Part shown: in pieces, positions 1-12,479 of the stretch | Layout of the letters: every line of letters begins with the position of its first letter | Position numbering within the stretch: the first letter of the stretch is position 1 | Assembly (NCBI GenBank): GCA_003996215.1 | Contig: QJPP01007233.1 | Location: 801,501 to 865,500 of the forward strand | Direction: 5' to 3' | DNA: 64,000 nt | DNA from: Jaltomata sinuosa | Lineage: Eukaryota > Streptophyta > Magnoliopsida > Solanales > Solanaceae | Position numbers and translations under genes: made by a program | Notes under the pieces: model-generated | The model's database searches: none | What the model saw: the letters and a program-made list of their open reading frames with translations, nothing else | Told to the model about the DNA's origin: nothing

Positions 1-822
1 AATTTCTGTAGTTGTCTCCTCTCTTTCTCCCTGCCTAATTAATAAATTGCTTTTATTAAGATGGCTTTTGATACATAGCAGGTGTAAGTTTATAACTAAT
101 GAGGTCTTCTTAAAATAAGAATCAACATGTTTATAACTAATGAGGTCTTCTTAAAATAAGAATCAACCAATCAATTACGTGTCAATCCCAAATTAGTTGT
201 GGTCAACTATATGAATTCTCCATATCCATTCCACTCTATTAAGCCAATTCCATTCCAATACTAAGTACTGGATTTTAGGATAATTCAGGGTTTTGTAAAT
301 CAAGAGGTTCTCTAATCAAGATCTTATCATTACATGGGCATAAAAGTCTCTAACCCCGACAAACAATTGTACTAATGCAAGTGTAACAACACCTAAACCT
401 AACTTGCAACTAGTTAGTGTAACCTTTATGGACCCTTTGCATGTATTATGATCTACCTAGTTAAGTTTGCATTGATTCAAAGATCTTGTAAATCTTTTTT
501 AGACCACTTTCTTCCACGCAATTTTGGGTTATGCCCCCTTTTATATCCTCAAATTGTCATGGTACTGCACCTACATGTTGGTGCATATGGAGGTTTATGT
601 AAGATCTTGTCAAACCATCTCAGACGATGTTGTATCCTCTGCTGTGGTATTTGCACCCTTTGTTGGATGCCGTCATCTTGTCCAAACTGTATGATTGTAC
701 ATCGATTTTAGCATCCGTATCTCAACGACATTCAATCTTAGGATATGTTGGGCCTTAGAGGCCCAATGATTACTCTCTTAAATGACACTGTTCTCATTAT
801 TTTTTTTGCGCTCTCATTGTAG
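1..822. other. Sequence before first recognised PNG1 exon
   Basis: I find no convincing exon here. The first recognised PNG1 exon begins at 823 after a TTGTAG acceptor, so this stretch is most simply an intron of PNG1 whose upstream exons lie outside the window. An 87-codon open frame at 448-711 has no recognisable domain and is taken as chance. The stretch holds the 41-bp tandem repeat listed separately. Confidence 0.5.
88..169. repeat. 41-bp tandem duplication, two copies
   Basis: The block starting GTTTATAACTAATGAGGTCT at 88 recurs at 129 almost unchanged (period 41). Near-identity of the copies suggests a recent local duplication inside presumed intron sequence. No function is implied. 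Confidence 0.85.
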
Positions 823-3800
823 GTGGGTAAATGCTCCTCCTTGTGATAGTTGTGGTAATGAAACCAGAAGTCAAGGCATGGGGGTTGCAAATTCTTCTGA
901 AACACTTTATGGTGCTTCTCGAGTTGAACTTTATTGGTATGTTTCGAAAAGATAACTACCTTCTACATTCCATATGGTGTTAGATAGGTTCTAAGGGAGA
1001 TTATCCATCATTTTCCCTGTTTCTAAAAACTAATTGGTAGTTCTAAACAGAAAAGTATACTTTTGTAACAAGCTTCTACATCAATGCCAGTGGAGTTTCT
1101 TCCAGGAATCCTTATCAACTTTTACTGAAAGCGTGCTCTTTTGATAAGTTATTGCTCAAAGTGTATTTCCTGTGATATAGTATAGTCTCTCAGAATTCTA
1201 TGCTGGTCTTTTCTCAGTTGAAATCTTTTGAAACCATTGCTAGCTCTATAACTAAAGGGGTAAATTTAAGAATTCAAGCCTATTTTAGTAACGCACACCA
1301 GTGTTCTATAAGGAAAGAAAAAATCCTCTCTCTTAGGGTACCCAAAATTATACCAAGAGGTCCACAACTAGTGTGGGTTTTGCAATTTTTTTTAATCAAT
1401 TGTCAGATGTGAGTGTTGTTCAGTGGAGGCGTCATTTGTGTTATCAACTGTAAGCGAAGAAGCATTACTAGCTTGGCTTTAGTTTTCATTTTTTCTGTCA
1501 CCCCATCATTTTGCCCATGCGAGGATCTCTTGGAGCTGCTTTTCTATTCTGACATCTTTTAAGCATTAGAATTTTCTCTCTGCAAGGATTTGGGCTTCCC
1601 TCTTTTCTCTATCTCGTTTTACAAGAAAATAACACGGTTGTCTTATAACATTTATCTCTAATGTCCACAGGTGCAATTTGTGTTCAAATATCATCCGTTT
1701 CCCTAGATACAACGACCCATTGAAGGTATTGGATACATCTGCTTCTGGAAGATTTCGTATCACAATTTCTGACTGACATTTATGCAGCTTCTAGAGACCA
1801 GAAAGGGGCGGTGTGGGGAGTGGGCCAACTGCTTCACACTCTATTGTAGGGCTTTTGGTTATGATTCTCGTTTGGTAAGTTTCTTCTCCAAAAAAACATA
1901 TTTTGATGCCAACCATGATAGGTGATTGCCATTTCGCTCTATTCTGTATGGTGGATTCAATTTTCATAAATCCTTTGTAATTGTTCTTCGCTGGAAGCTT
2001 TAGTGACTGGTGAATTTCTCCTTGTACATATGATAAAAGTTAGGAAATTGACAAATATGCTAATAAAAACATTGAAGAACCTGCAACAAAGTGCCATTTT
2101 AAATTGATTGACTGGAAGACCAAACTTCTATAAGTTGAGGAACTATTCACATATAGCTGAATATTTGTGTGAAGCTTCTTTAGAGAAGCCCAGAACTCTT
2201 TCCACCCATTGAGTACTGGTCCTCTAAATCAGAATTCACAAAAGACTTGCATCAATTATCTTGTCACCAACTTCCTCAGAAAATAAATACCCGGACTTTT
2301 TTGTTTTTAACCTTTTTGACTGGTGTGAGAAGTTTTACAAAGAGATAGTAACTCGAGAATGAGATAGAAGTGTATCTTCTTTATATGGGTCTGGGTGAAT
2401 TTAATCTTTCCCTTTTCTCTGTTCAGAAATCCAAATTAGAAGAAGATAATAGAAGGGAAAGATGCAATCAATTTTACCAGCGGGAAAGATAAACAAATAA
2501 AATGTGTATAAAACTCCCATGGAAATCTAGAAGAGTAGTGCAAGGAGTGACTGCCCTGGACACTGGCCTAAATAATTCTTCAGACTCAATTGCTAAATAA
2601 TTCACTCTTCATTATTTAGTGCCAAGTCTTGTATCCTTTTCAGGGGTTTCTGCAAGCTTATATCTATTAACTGCATTATGTTGCTTTTAGCAAGAAACCA
2701 TCTTCCATGACCACATCACTACATGTCTTCCCTTATGGTGCTTTCTTTGTTGTGTTTACTTAGGTAAAACTCTATGTGCTAAAAATGAACTTCTGATGGT
2801 GAACACAACTTTAAGTAACCTCTACCTTTGACAGCTTTCCAAATTTGACTTAATCATGAATATCTTCAGGGGCTCGTATTAATGTTTGGCTTATCTTCTC
2901 CTTCTGTTGTTTCACTTCCCAGATTTTGGACTTCACAGATCATGTCTGGACAGAGTGCTTTTCACCCTCTCTGGGAAGGTAATATCTTTTACAGGGCTAG
3001 CTCAATAAATTTGTTGCAATGATCCAGAACACGAAGTGATTTGGCCACATAATGCAGATGGATGCATCTTGATCCTTGTGAAGGAATATATGACAATCCT
3101 CTATTATATGAGAAGGGGTATTTTCTCTTTGCCAATTTTACCTCTTGGTAGATGTGATTTACTATTGTAACTAATGTTGCAATTGCATAATTCATAATGT
3201 GATGTATTGCCATCAAATTTGCTCTTCCCTTCTTATCATATACCAGTTTTAGAGTACGCGTTTTGTGCATGTACTCCATATCAATAAGTATAAAACTTAA
3301 AAAGATTATATAAATATTATTAAACTATGTATACCTGAAGTGCAGTTGTTAAATGTCTTTTTGAAAGTATTTCTAGAATTTGATATTGAGGTTAAAAAGT
3401 ATAACAATTATGGATATTCGGATAGTTTATATCTAATTATAGCATTTCTTAGAATACATATTTACATTTTGGTACATAAATTTTATAGGAGTGTTTGATT
3501 AAAGGGTAGTGAACATACTATTATATACCCAGAGAGTCTACCACAATTTTTCACAAAAAGTCTTTCTATTTTTTTTAATCTTTGCTGAGATAATTAAATT
3601 ATATAGAATTAATTGATTTAAATTTTATGAGTGGTTGTAATTCTATAATTAAGAATAAGAAAAATCGAAGGAGTGTCGACCGATATTTATCGATTTTAGT
3701 TATAATTTCCTGCTTAGTCTTTCGCTAAGTTTCTTTTCTATTTCTATTAAAATAATTAAATCATATAGAATTAATTAGTTATAATTGTATGAGAAAATAA

Positions 3801-6800
3801 TTCAAACCTACAACAAGTAATAGCTATATTATTACTTTTTCTATAAAGTAAGACTAAGAAACTGATGGAGCTAATATTTCATTATCAAAGGAAATAAAAC
3901 CCTTACAACACATTGCTTCATTACTTGAACCTAATGTAAGTGTGTAGTATAATGTTTTACCTATTACTTGTCTTTTACGAAATTGTTATCTTAAATAATT
4001 CAAATAAGGGAACGATTTATACAAGATATTTAATATTAGGACTTTCTATATAGTTTAACTAATGAAGGGTTTAATGCACACAATTTAGTTGATTTAAAAC
4101 TCCTAAATATTATGGGAGAACTTAACTGAAATAAAAAAGGCTGACGATATTTTTTGATAAAGGTGAAGTTGTATTCTTCAGCATTAAGGATATGTTGGCT
4201 ACCTTCAAAAAGTTACAAGCTATTTCCATAATTACATAGATCCTAGGAAATCTTCCAACTGTTCTACTTCTTCTATACCTTCTTCTTTACACCAAAAATA
4301 CAAAAAGTTAATGCTATTTTCTTTAACCTTCTGAATAGAGTTAGTTATATTCTCAAAACACCTGAGGTTTCTTTCTCTCCAAATAGCCCACCAAACACAG
4401 GCAGGAACGCTCTCCCCCCCCAATCCTTTTAAAACCACAGGCTGACGATATTTCGCTAAGGAGCTTCGTGCTTTTAATATAGTATAGATAATGAAATGCC
4501 TGTAAATCTAGAGTCAAGGAGTTTTGCAGGCATGTAAATATCTGTTGCCACTGTAATGGTCAGGAAGTTATTGAAAATTTAAAAGAAGCATGGTTTGAAA
4601 ATTGTGAAGGTGTGTGAAACGTAGTGACAACAGAACAAAAGCAAAATTTAACAATGGAATTCAGTATATCTTGCATATATTTAAGTACTAGGAATCTTTT
4701 CATTTTGGCTAGTACCTCACATGTTCATGAAATATTTTAGAGAACTATGGGTAGTACCTCACATGTTCATTAAATATTTTGGAGAACAAATTTGCACTGG
4801 TACTAAGAACCCATCATGTGTCTGTTGTTGCCAAGTTGCTATTCATATCATACACTATTTTTGTAACTGCCTTCTTATTTTGTATTTCAACCTTTTCCGA
4901 CCTACCTTCTTATTTTTAGTGTTTCAACCTTTCTCTGAAGATGGAAAAAAAGTTTGAACTATGTGTTTGCTATTGCAAAAGATGGTGTGCATGATGTCAC
5001 TAAGCGTTACACCCGGAAGTGGCCGGAGGTAAACTGTTAATTGAGTGTCCCTTTATTAATATTTGTATGTATTCATGAGTTTCTGCAAGTAAGATAAATA
5101 TTTTTGATCATGAAGGTTCTTTCTCGGCGAAACATCATATCAGAGCCTTCTCTTGCAGCTTTTCTCTCTGATTTAACTAGAGAACTGCGGAAAACATTAT
5201 CTGCTGAAGTGATTTCAGCACTGGAAGAACGGGACAAGACCGAAATGGATGTCATTGAGCAAGAATTGTATTGTAAAGATGACGCTTCAGTCTCATTACC
5301 TGGAAGACTGAGCGGAGACAAGGAGTGGCGCATAGCAAGATCGGAATTTGTCTCTGATGAAAAGAACTCTTTAAGCTCTTCATCTTGTCAAGTTCGCAGA
5401 TGCATAGATGATCATGTCACAAAGATCTACAGTGCCTTTTCCCCTGTTCTTTCAAAGTTAATAGAGCAATCACCCTCTAAAAAAGCAGCTGCTGAAATTT
5501 TTGAGATTTTCAGAAAGATTTTAGTTGATCTAAAGAATTCCCCTTTCAGAACCAGGAGAACCTCTGTGAAATCAGTTTCAAGTAGTTCTGGTGATATTTT
5601 CAGTAAGATGTTGGCATCTTTCGACCAGTTACTTGATGCTCTTTCTTTGAAGAGTGAATTAGGTGTTAATGGGAGTATTGATATATGTTTAGCTTCTGAT
5701 CCTGTTAAAACTTCTGTTACTCTGCCTGTCGCGTTCCATGCACTGGATGATGTGATTTACAATATTGGTCAATGTGCTAGACTAGACAGCAGGTCCCTCT
5801 CTTGGCCACTGCTTAAGTTGAACAGATTATGTTCTGGTCTAGTCCTTGCTAGTGGGGAGGAGCTTCCTTTTGGAATTGTAAGTAAGATTGGTTTGTATAA
5901 TAAAAACTGTTCCTTTCAAATAAACTTTTAGTCATGTGGAAGAGAAGTTCCTGATATAGTTATATTGACGAAGAATCTTAATTCTCTTGTTCGAAATACA
6001 TCAGGCTACATGTGCATTTGATGGAACACGGATGTCAAAGTGGGAAGAACCAAATGGTGCAGCAGGTATGCTTAAGAAAATATGTAACTCTGGCATAGCA
6101 TCATTGTTTCTCATCTATGTCAACTGCATAAAGGTTATTTCTCCAGTTCTTCTCGATGTGTTGCTTCTTTATGTTCATCATTAAGTTAAATAGGTATTGC
6201 TATGACGGTGAATATTGCATAGTATAGTTCGTACTTTTGCTTAGCTTCAATTTAGGACGTCCTTCTCTAGTTTTTAAGTTAACATATCTGTAAGGATCGT
6301 CCAAGTCTTCATACCTTACAAAGCCTTGAAAATCCAAGGGCATTATTTTTTTCTGAGGTGTGTGAACTGTGAAGTATCTTAGCTGTCAAGTGTCAGTATT
6401 GAATGAGCATCTGGCAGCTTCAATAAGATGTCTCCAGAACTTGCCATTTAGAGTGGCATGTGAAGTGAATTTGAAATATTAGTTGAAATTTGGTTTAATG
6501 CTGAATTTCGCTGAATTTCTACTGATAGTGGTGTAATGTAGGAGTTTTTGGAATACCTACAGCTTTGAGGGATTGAAATCCAGCAGAACTTTTGTATTTT
6601 GCCTCAGTACCAGCCTTCTCCCGAGCTTCTATTTAATAAATTTACCTTTATTCATCAAAAAAAATATATAGTTGTTTTCCAGTTAGGTTGAAACAGGTCC
6701 TTAAACAAGAGAAAAGAAAATCAGTAAAATGGAAAATCAGGTAACTCATGGATGGAGTTATTATGAAGTTTAGAGCTAAAGAGCGAGGAGAAGCTAATAT

Positions 6801-9800
6801 AACAACTTTGATGCAGTGGCGCCTGCTGAATAATGTTTAGCTAAACCCTCGGGTTTGTGCTTTTCTTCTTTGCCAAATGTTTCTTAACATAACAAGTAGC
6901 TCATAGTGCAACACCATCTTTATGCATCTTCTTCTGGATAGGTCCCAAATAGAAATTGCAGTAAGTTTTTATTTCCGTTCGGAAGCCCAAGATTTACCTC
7001 CGAAGTCCAAAGAGATCACTGCTATCTCAATGGTGTATAAGTAGATAATTAAATATCATATTGATGACCACTAGACATTACTGTAATATTTTTTTTATAA
7101 GAACATTATTGTACTGAAGAGATATCTACTTGATTCTGATGGATGTTTTCTACTAGTTGGTGAATAAATTGTAATCCATATACATGTCTTGATGCACTAA
7201 CCCTGGGGAACATTTAAGACCGGATGAGGATGAATCAACCAGCTTTTAGTATATTCAACACAAATAATTTAAGTGTTAATGTGTTACTAGCTTCTCATTA
7301 CATGTTAATGCATATAGTTATTATTAAGCAATTGTTGCAAGTTGCGAATATGAAAGAAGAAAAAGATGGAAAACGTATCTAATTACTGAGTTGCTTCGTG
7401 GTATCACTTGTTTATGAACATCATAAACAAGTGAAGGCACCAAAAAGATAAGATTTCTCTCTGGAGAATATTGCACTTAGGGCATCATCAAGATGACTGC
7501 GACTCATACAATCTTTGCAATAGTCATTCCTGAGATGAAAAGATGATTTATCTGCAGTTAAGAATAATGGAAAAGAAATCAGGTTGTTGATTTGTTTTGC
7601 TAAGCAATTTCTTCTGCATTATATTTCAACTCTCAATTCCTGGGGTGAGGGCAGCAAAGATTTAGGTAGAAAAAAATGAGGAAAACGAAATAGCACTTGG
7701 AATTTCGTGATACAACTACAGGTTGTTTATTTGTTTTGCTAAGCAATTTCGTCTGCACTATATTTCAACTCTCAATTCATGGGATGAGGGCAGCCAAAGA
7801 TTTAGGTAGAACAAAATGAGGAAAATGAAATAGCACTTGGAATTTCGTGATACAACCACAATCACCAACCTGTCCTCATCTTCAGTTTGAAGATGTGTGA
7901 AGGAAGGTGCCTCTTCAGGCGCCAATTATGAACAGAAAGAAGGTGCCCAAATCTAAACAACCTCTAAAGGTATCTCAAATTAAGAAATTAAAAGGAAGGA
8001 ATTTATATTGGATGGAAAGATGAACAAATACATATTTAATTTTTAAGGGATGAACACATGTTTTTGTATTTACATTTTCAATATCCTTGCTAGTGCTTCG
8101 TGTAGTTAGATTTGCATTATTTTGTTGTAGTATAGTTTTGTGACTATCTGTTGTTTTGTTTATTGGCTATATATCTTGGACTGTTTTGAGCCGAGGGTCT
8201 ATCGGAAACAACCTCTTTACTTCACCTCTGGGGTAAAGGTACGGTCTGCGTACATTCTACCCTCCCCAGACCCCACTTTGTGGGAATATACTGGGTATGT
8301 TGTTGTTTTTCTTTATGGTTATTGTTCTATCTGATACTTGTCTTCTGCCTTATAGGTTGTTGGATCATATATCAAGTAGCTGGTAACCAGATGGTTGAGC
8401 TTGTGGCATATGAGTTAATGTCTGCTAATGATGCTCCAGAGAGAGATCCAAAAGACTGGTATGACATATTGGCTTCAAAGTATAGTTAGGAAAAGATCTT
8501 TTCCATCCTGCAAGCAACTTTACGTGTTTCCAGCTTCTGAGACAGATATAGCAATGTCTGTTCAAGGGGGCTGGTGTTGTCTAACTGCAAACAGTATCTA
8601 ACAATTATCAATTCATTCTTTGTAAAATTGTGGCTTTGCGCCTGATCATTTAAGGCATATAAGAAGTAAGTCCAACAGCCCAAAGTAACGTAGAACAAAT
8701 AGAATTTGCTACGAAAGCTGGCTAACAGGGGTATTGCTATTATATGAGAACATAGCACTGGAGAAGTGTGATAACCAGAATAGGATTCATTTTGGCTAGA
8801 CCAAAATCAACTATATAGTTGACACGGGATTTCTCTAGTGCTAAAATATGGAAAATACATTTATGCATCTTGTAAAATCACCTACACTTCTATTTATGTA
8901 AATATAAACAAATGATTAACTAACCCCTCTATCCCTTTTGTTTGGTCTGTGGAGAGTTATATGTTGTAAGTGGGACTATGAGTTGAAGCTTTTATTAGTT
9001 TGTCTCTGCTTATGTATACATGAAACCCCCAAGAAAAATGGTAAAACGGTGTCTGAAGATGGGGAGGAGAGGGTGAGAGTTTCCTGATGTATTTGTTTGT
9101 GTTGAAGAGAATAATTAAATAAATCTTCATTTTAAAAAGAAATAGCCTCTAACAACTTAAACTTTCAGATGAGATGGTCACCCATTTTAACATGATATCG
9201 GAATTAGACCCATTCCTATTCTTGTTTTACCCAAATGTTGGGCCCGGTATTATATTCTCCACACTCATATCTAGTCCTGACCGTGCGTGCAAGCGGTGTT
9301 ATGTGGCCCACATTGGTGGAGCATGTATAGGTTGTTATGTCCTTATATGATCTTGGGTAAGTCTTTACCCCATGAGAACTTTTAGGGTTGAGATTGGTCC
9401 ATTTTCTTGATAACTTGCTGTGTCATTTTCTAGGTCGAAGCATGGGTTGGGAGGTCCTTGGGTTTGATAGTAGAATTTTCTTTTTCTATAATAAATGAAT
9501 AAAGAGTTTCAAGAAAATCTCCTTAATAGGACTGCAGGAGAGACTGCCGCTGAGGCTGAGTTTAAACCTTCAGTGTCAAGCTGAACTCAATGGATCTTAA
9601 ATGATCAATTTCTGAATTAGGAGAGTGCTTAGCTCTAAATAAATGGATTTGAAGGGGCTTGTTTACTTGTTAAAGACAAGAGTCTCATCTATTCTTCAAG
9701 CAGCGCCCTTGACCGGCACTCTGTATTCCACCCACACTTGTGAAAACCGAATTAAGATGTTTCTAAACTTAGGTTTACCTGCCTTCTATAATTACTTGAG

Positions 9801-11100
9801 AGAAGAGGGTCTTCAAAACCTTCATCAAGGTAGAATATCATTACCCAGCTTCAAACTGTTATTCTGCAATGCTTCTGGACCCATTCAACTAAGCACGTGT
9901 CCACATTGTGATCTTCTTTTGACTTCTTCATGCCTAGAAGATTGTTTTGTTTTCTGCCAGTGAATGGCATTCATCCTTGTGGGACATGCCAGCCAAGTCG
10001 CTGCAGCTGTAAATCTTTGTCGCCTCTTTTGGTTAAACTCAAATTGTATTTCTTTTTGCCTTAAAGTACACTTTTATTACTCTATAAATCAAGATTTCCC
10101 AAAAATAATCAAGATCTCCAAAAATAATCGAGATCTCACTGAATCATTGGAAACTTGCCCGCAGAGATGGTATCCAGACTTCTTTGGTTAGACAGAATGG
10201 AGAGCTTTTCTCTTTTAGACTTCACTTGATATTAGTACCATACAGAGGACTTCTATTTCTTTAAATTTGCATCTAATATGATCGTGGTCTAGTGTTATTT
10301 CTGCAATACTTTTCAAGAGAATTTCAAATGATATACTGTCCTCATTCCAACTTGTATGTCACTCTTTCCACTTTGGAATTTTCCAGAAATTTTAAAACCA
10401 TATCATCATTGATAATTTTATTCTATGCTAATCATAATCACAATTTCTAAGAATTCAAATTTATTTAACTATTCAAATTGCAAGTGGTGTCCAAGCTAGT
10501 TTGCACACCTCAACTATGCCTCTGTATACAATTGTGTGGTTTTCTTATCCAAACGAACTTGACAAGTCTGATATTTCTCCTTTTTAGTTCCCTATTCTCG
10601 TATGTAAGTTCAAAATAGAACTGGTTTCTGAATAGTTGCCAATTTGTTATAGCTTTGGTGACATTTAAGTGCTCGCTCATTTAGATTGTTGACTATTTTA
10701 GAGAATCAGCCAAAGTTTTGGTCAACTTTTGGAAGTATGCAATAGAAAACCTTACCATCATTGTGTATAGACTGAACACTGATATTCATTCATTACATTA
10801 GGGTGCTAGAAGGAAGTGAAAACGGAGGTTCCAGTTGGCATCTCTTGGATAAACGAACTTCCCAGATGTTTGACAACCGTTTCCAAAGAAAAACATTTAC
10901 AGTCAGTTCACCCGGCTATTTGGCAAATGCATTCAGGTAAAGTCTTATCGGAGGCTCTTAACAGTTCAGTTCTTCACGATAGGTCCCGGTTTCTGATCAC
11001 TGTTAGAAATGGCAGGTTTAGGTTTCTAGCAGTTCGAGACAAGAATGCAACTTCAAGATTTCAGATTGGCAGCATTGACCTCTATGCAGGTAGCAGCTAA
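823..11100 (+). CDS. PNG1: Peptide:N-glycanase (PNGase), 3' eleven exons, 5' partial
   Basis: Cytosolic peptide-N4-(N-acetyl-beta-glucosaminyl)asparagine amidase, which removes N-glycans from misfolded glycoproteins exported from the ER. Exons: 823-936, 1671-1725, 1788-1874, 2923-2978, 3058-3117, 4941-5028, 5116-5877, 6005-6065, 8356-8458, 10802-10936, 11016-11100. They join in one frame to 534 residues and a TAA stop. Two CxxC pairs of the zinc site are visible (CDSC, CNLC). The transglutaminase-like catalytic triad is present: Cys in GRCGEWAN, His in DHVWTE, Asp in HLDPCEG (residues 65, 92 and 109 of the visible part). The C-terminal part has the plant PNG1 motifs FDGTRMSKWEEPNGA, AYELMSANDAPERDPKDW and SRFQIGSIDLY. 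Arabidopsis PNG1 is about 720 residues, so roughly the first quarter lies upstream of the window. Introns are long (up to 2.3 kb) and carry several transposon relics. Exon ends are inferred, not backed by cDNA. Confidence 0.93.
4232..4438 (-). mobile_element. LINE relic (C-terminal reverse-transcriptase tail) in PNG1 intron
   Basis: The minus strand is open for 68 codons with the pattern VWWAIWRERNLRCFEN, then a FWC motif, typical of the zinc-binding C-terminal tail of plant LINE reverse transcriptases. It lies antisense in the 3118-4940 intron of PNG1. Only this tail is recognisable and the rest of an element is not. Dead relic, inferred by motif resemblance. Confidence 0.65.
7581..7859. repeat. 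About 139-bp tandem duplication in PNG1 intron
   Basis: A block beginning AGGTTGTT(G/T)ATTTGTTTTG occurs at 7581 and again at 7720, and both copies end near GAATTTCGTGATACAAC. The copies differ at a few positions. It lies in the 6066-8355 intron of PNG1, about 500 bp before the next exon. Confidence 0.85.
8188..8310 (+). mobile_element. TS-type SINE, 3' part, in PNG1 intron
   Basis: The sequence runs GAGCCGAGGGTCTATCGGAA, a GTAAAGGTACGGTCTGCGTA block, CCCTCCCCAGACCCCAC and a TGTTGTTG tail. This is the conserved body of the Solanaceae TS-type SINE. No clear target-site duplication or tRNA-like head is seen, so it is an old or 5'-truncated copy. It ends about 45 bp before the PNG1 exon at 8356. 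Confidence 0.85.
9232..9412 (+). mobile_element. LTR/TRIM-like relic in PNG1 intron
   Basis: Contains the arrangement GGGCCCGGTATTATATTCTC, then GGCCCACATTGGTGGAG, then CCTTATATGATCTTGGG, then CATGAGAACTTTTAGGGTTG. This degraded pattern is common in terminal repeats of small plant LTR elements, and a related fragment lies at 36429-36575. No open reading frame or paired LTR is seen. Class assignment is tentative. Confidence 0.45.
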
Positions 11101-12479
11101 TGTTCCCAAACCATATTACAAACTTCCCCTTTCTCTGGCTTGCTGTGAGTTGGAAGTTTCACCCAGTGACCTATTCCCATGTTGTATTTGCGCCCTAATT
11201 AATTATCTGTCTATCCGGATTATAGTTACGAACGATAAGGAGCTTCGTTGCTAGAAGCGGGGAAGTAAGATTTAAATTATTTGTATTAACACTTGTCGCA
11301 TGCACATTCTTTTGGGAAATGTAAAATTGTCAACCTTTAACATAATCGTTTTCTTTTCCCTTTCACTTTTACTTCCTCTTATTTAGCAGGCCTATTGACT
11401 GACACAGGACCTTTGGTCGTTTGGTTGGTGGGATAAGGATAACAATTTCGGTATAAAATGCGGGATTGTTTTATCTCACATTTGGTATCGGTATCAATTA
11501 GTACTGGAATTATTTTATCTCCCATTATTTGTACTAAAATGGTGGGATTAGCTATCTCATATAGAAGGCGAGATAGCTAATTCCATGGAATACCCTTGTC
11601 TATCTCATTCCGCATACTAAACGACCCTTATTGTTTGGAAATAATTATGATTGATTTGTAAATCTTAGAATCAATTTCCTCAGATGTAGAATGTTAAAGT
11701 TACCTAATTAAAAAGAAAAAAAGTGTAAACAATAAAGATTGACTGTAGAAAGTCAAAAAATCAAATCAATATTATAAAGAATGAGAAAATCATTCTATGA
11801 AGAATATTTCTTTAATGTTGATAATGAGAAAACCATTAGATGAGATATTTTTGTAAATAAAGAGAGACGGAAGATACATGCAATTTGAAAGCCATGACCA
11901 AGAGAAAGTAAAGGTTGAACTTTGAATCACGCCGAGGGTTTATTTTAAGATATAAATAACGTTAGATGTATGATTAATTGGTCAGATAAAACTCACACTC
12001 TCAATAATTTAAATATGAAACTCAAAAAATTGAGATAGTTTAGATATTCTTTTTATACCCTTGACTCAAAATAGTTATGTTACTGTAACTTATTAAATAT
12101 ATCCCCTCTTTAGCTCAACTTTAAATATTTGAGATTTAAAGTTAGGCTTTGTAATTAGCGATTTCATATCTTTTCGATGAAATTTTCACACTTCAAACGT
12201 ACGAATGTACAGTTGAAAACTGTCAAATCTAACTTCATATTCAATATCTAAAATTTGAATTGCACACCTAATATAAATCTATCAAGTTATTAATCTAGAA
12301 TAGTCGAGGTGATTAAACTTTGTAAATTTTCGCATTTTTTAATAGGTGCTCCTAAAAATAGAGTATTTGTTGAGTTGCCCCATAAAAGCGCAGAAACACA
12401 TTTCTTTTTCTCCACGATTCTTCCGCTTCTCTCAATCTCTCTCTGGAAGAAGTCTAGCGTACAACTTCCGTCAAGCACC
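11101..12479. other. Intergenic: PNG1 3' UTR and PITH gene promoter region
   Basis: AT-rich spacer between the PNG1 stop and the ATG of the PITH gene. Its first part must hold the PNG1 3' UTR. The last hundred bases before 12480 are CT-rich (TCTCAATCTCTCTCTGG), as in many plant 5' leaders. A small MITE occupies 11414-11627. Nothing else is recognised. Confidence 0.6.
11414..11627. mobile_element. MITE with GGTCGTTTGGT-type ends
   Basis: About 214 bp flanked by imperfect terminal inverted repeats, GGTCGTTTGGTTGGTGGGAT on the left and ACTAAACGACCC on the right. The inside repeats GGGATnnnTTATCTC-like motifs. The ends match the outer element at 61612-63082. It has no coding capacity and the family is not named with certainty. 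Confidence 0.6.

Noticed and set aside
448..711. 87-codon plus-strand open frame before the first PNG1 exon
   Set aside because: Cys/Leu-rich, no family motif, no match to the expected N-terminal PNG1 sequence. Taken as chance.
9643..9963. 106-codon open frame in a PNG1 intron
   Set aside because: No recognisable domain, and located between two firmly placed PNG1 exons. Not supported as a gene or as an exon because the flanking exons already join in phase.
10816..11100. 94-codon open frame at the PNG1 3' end
   Set aside because: A read-through of the last intron. The two real exons (10802-10936 and 11016-11100) are in the proper PNG1 frame.
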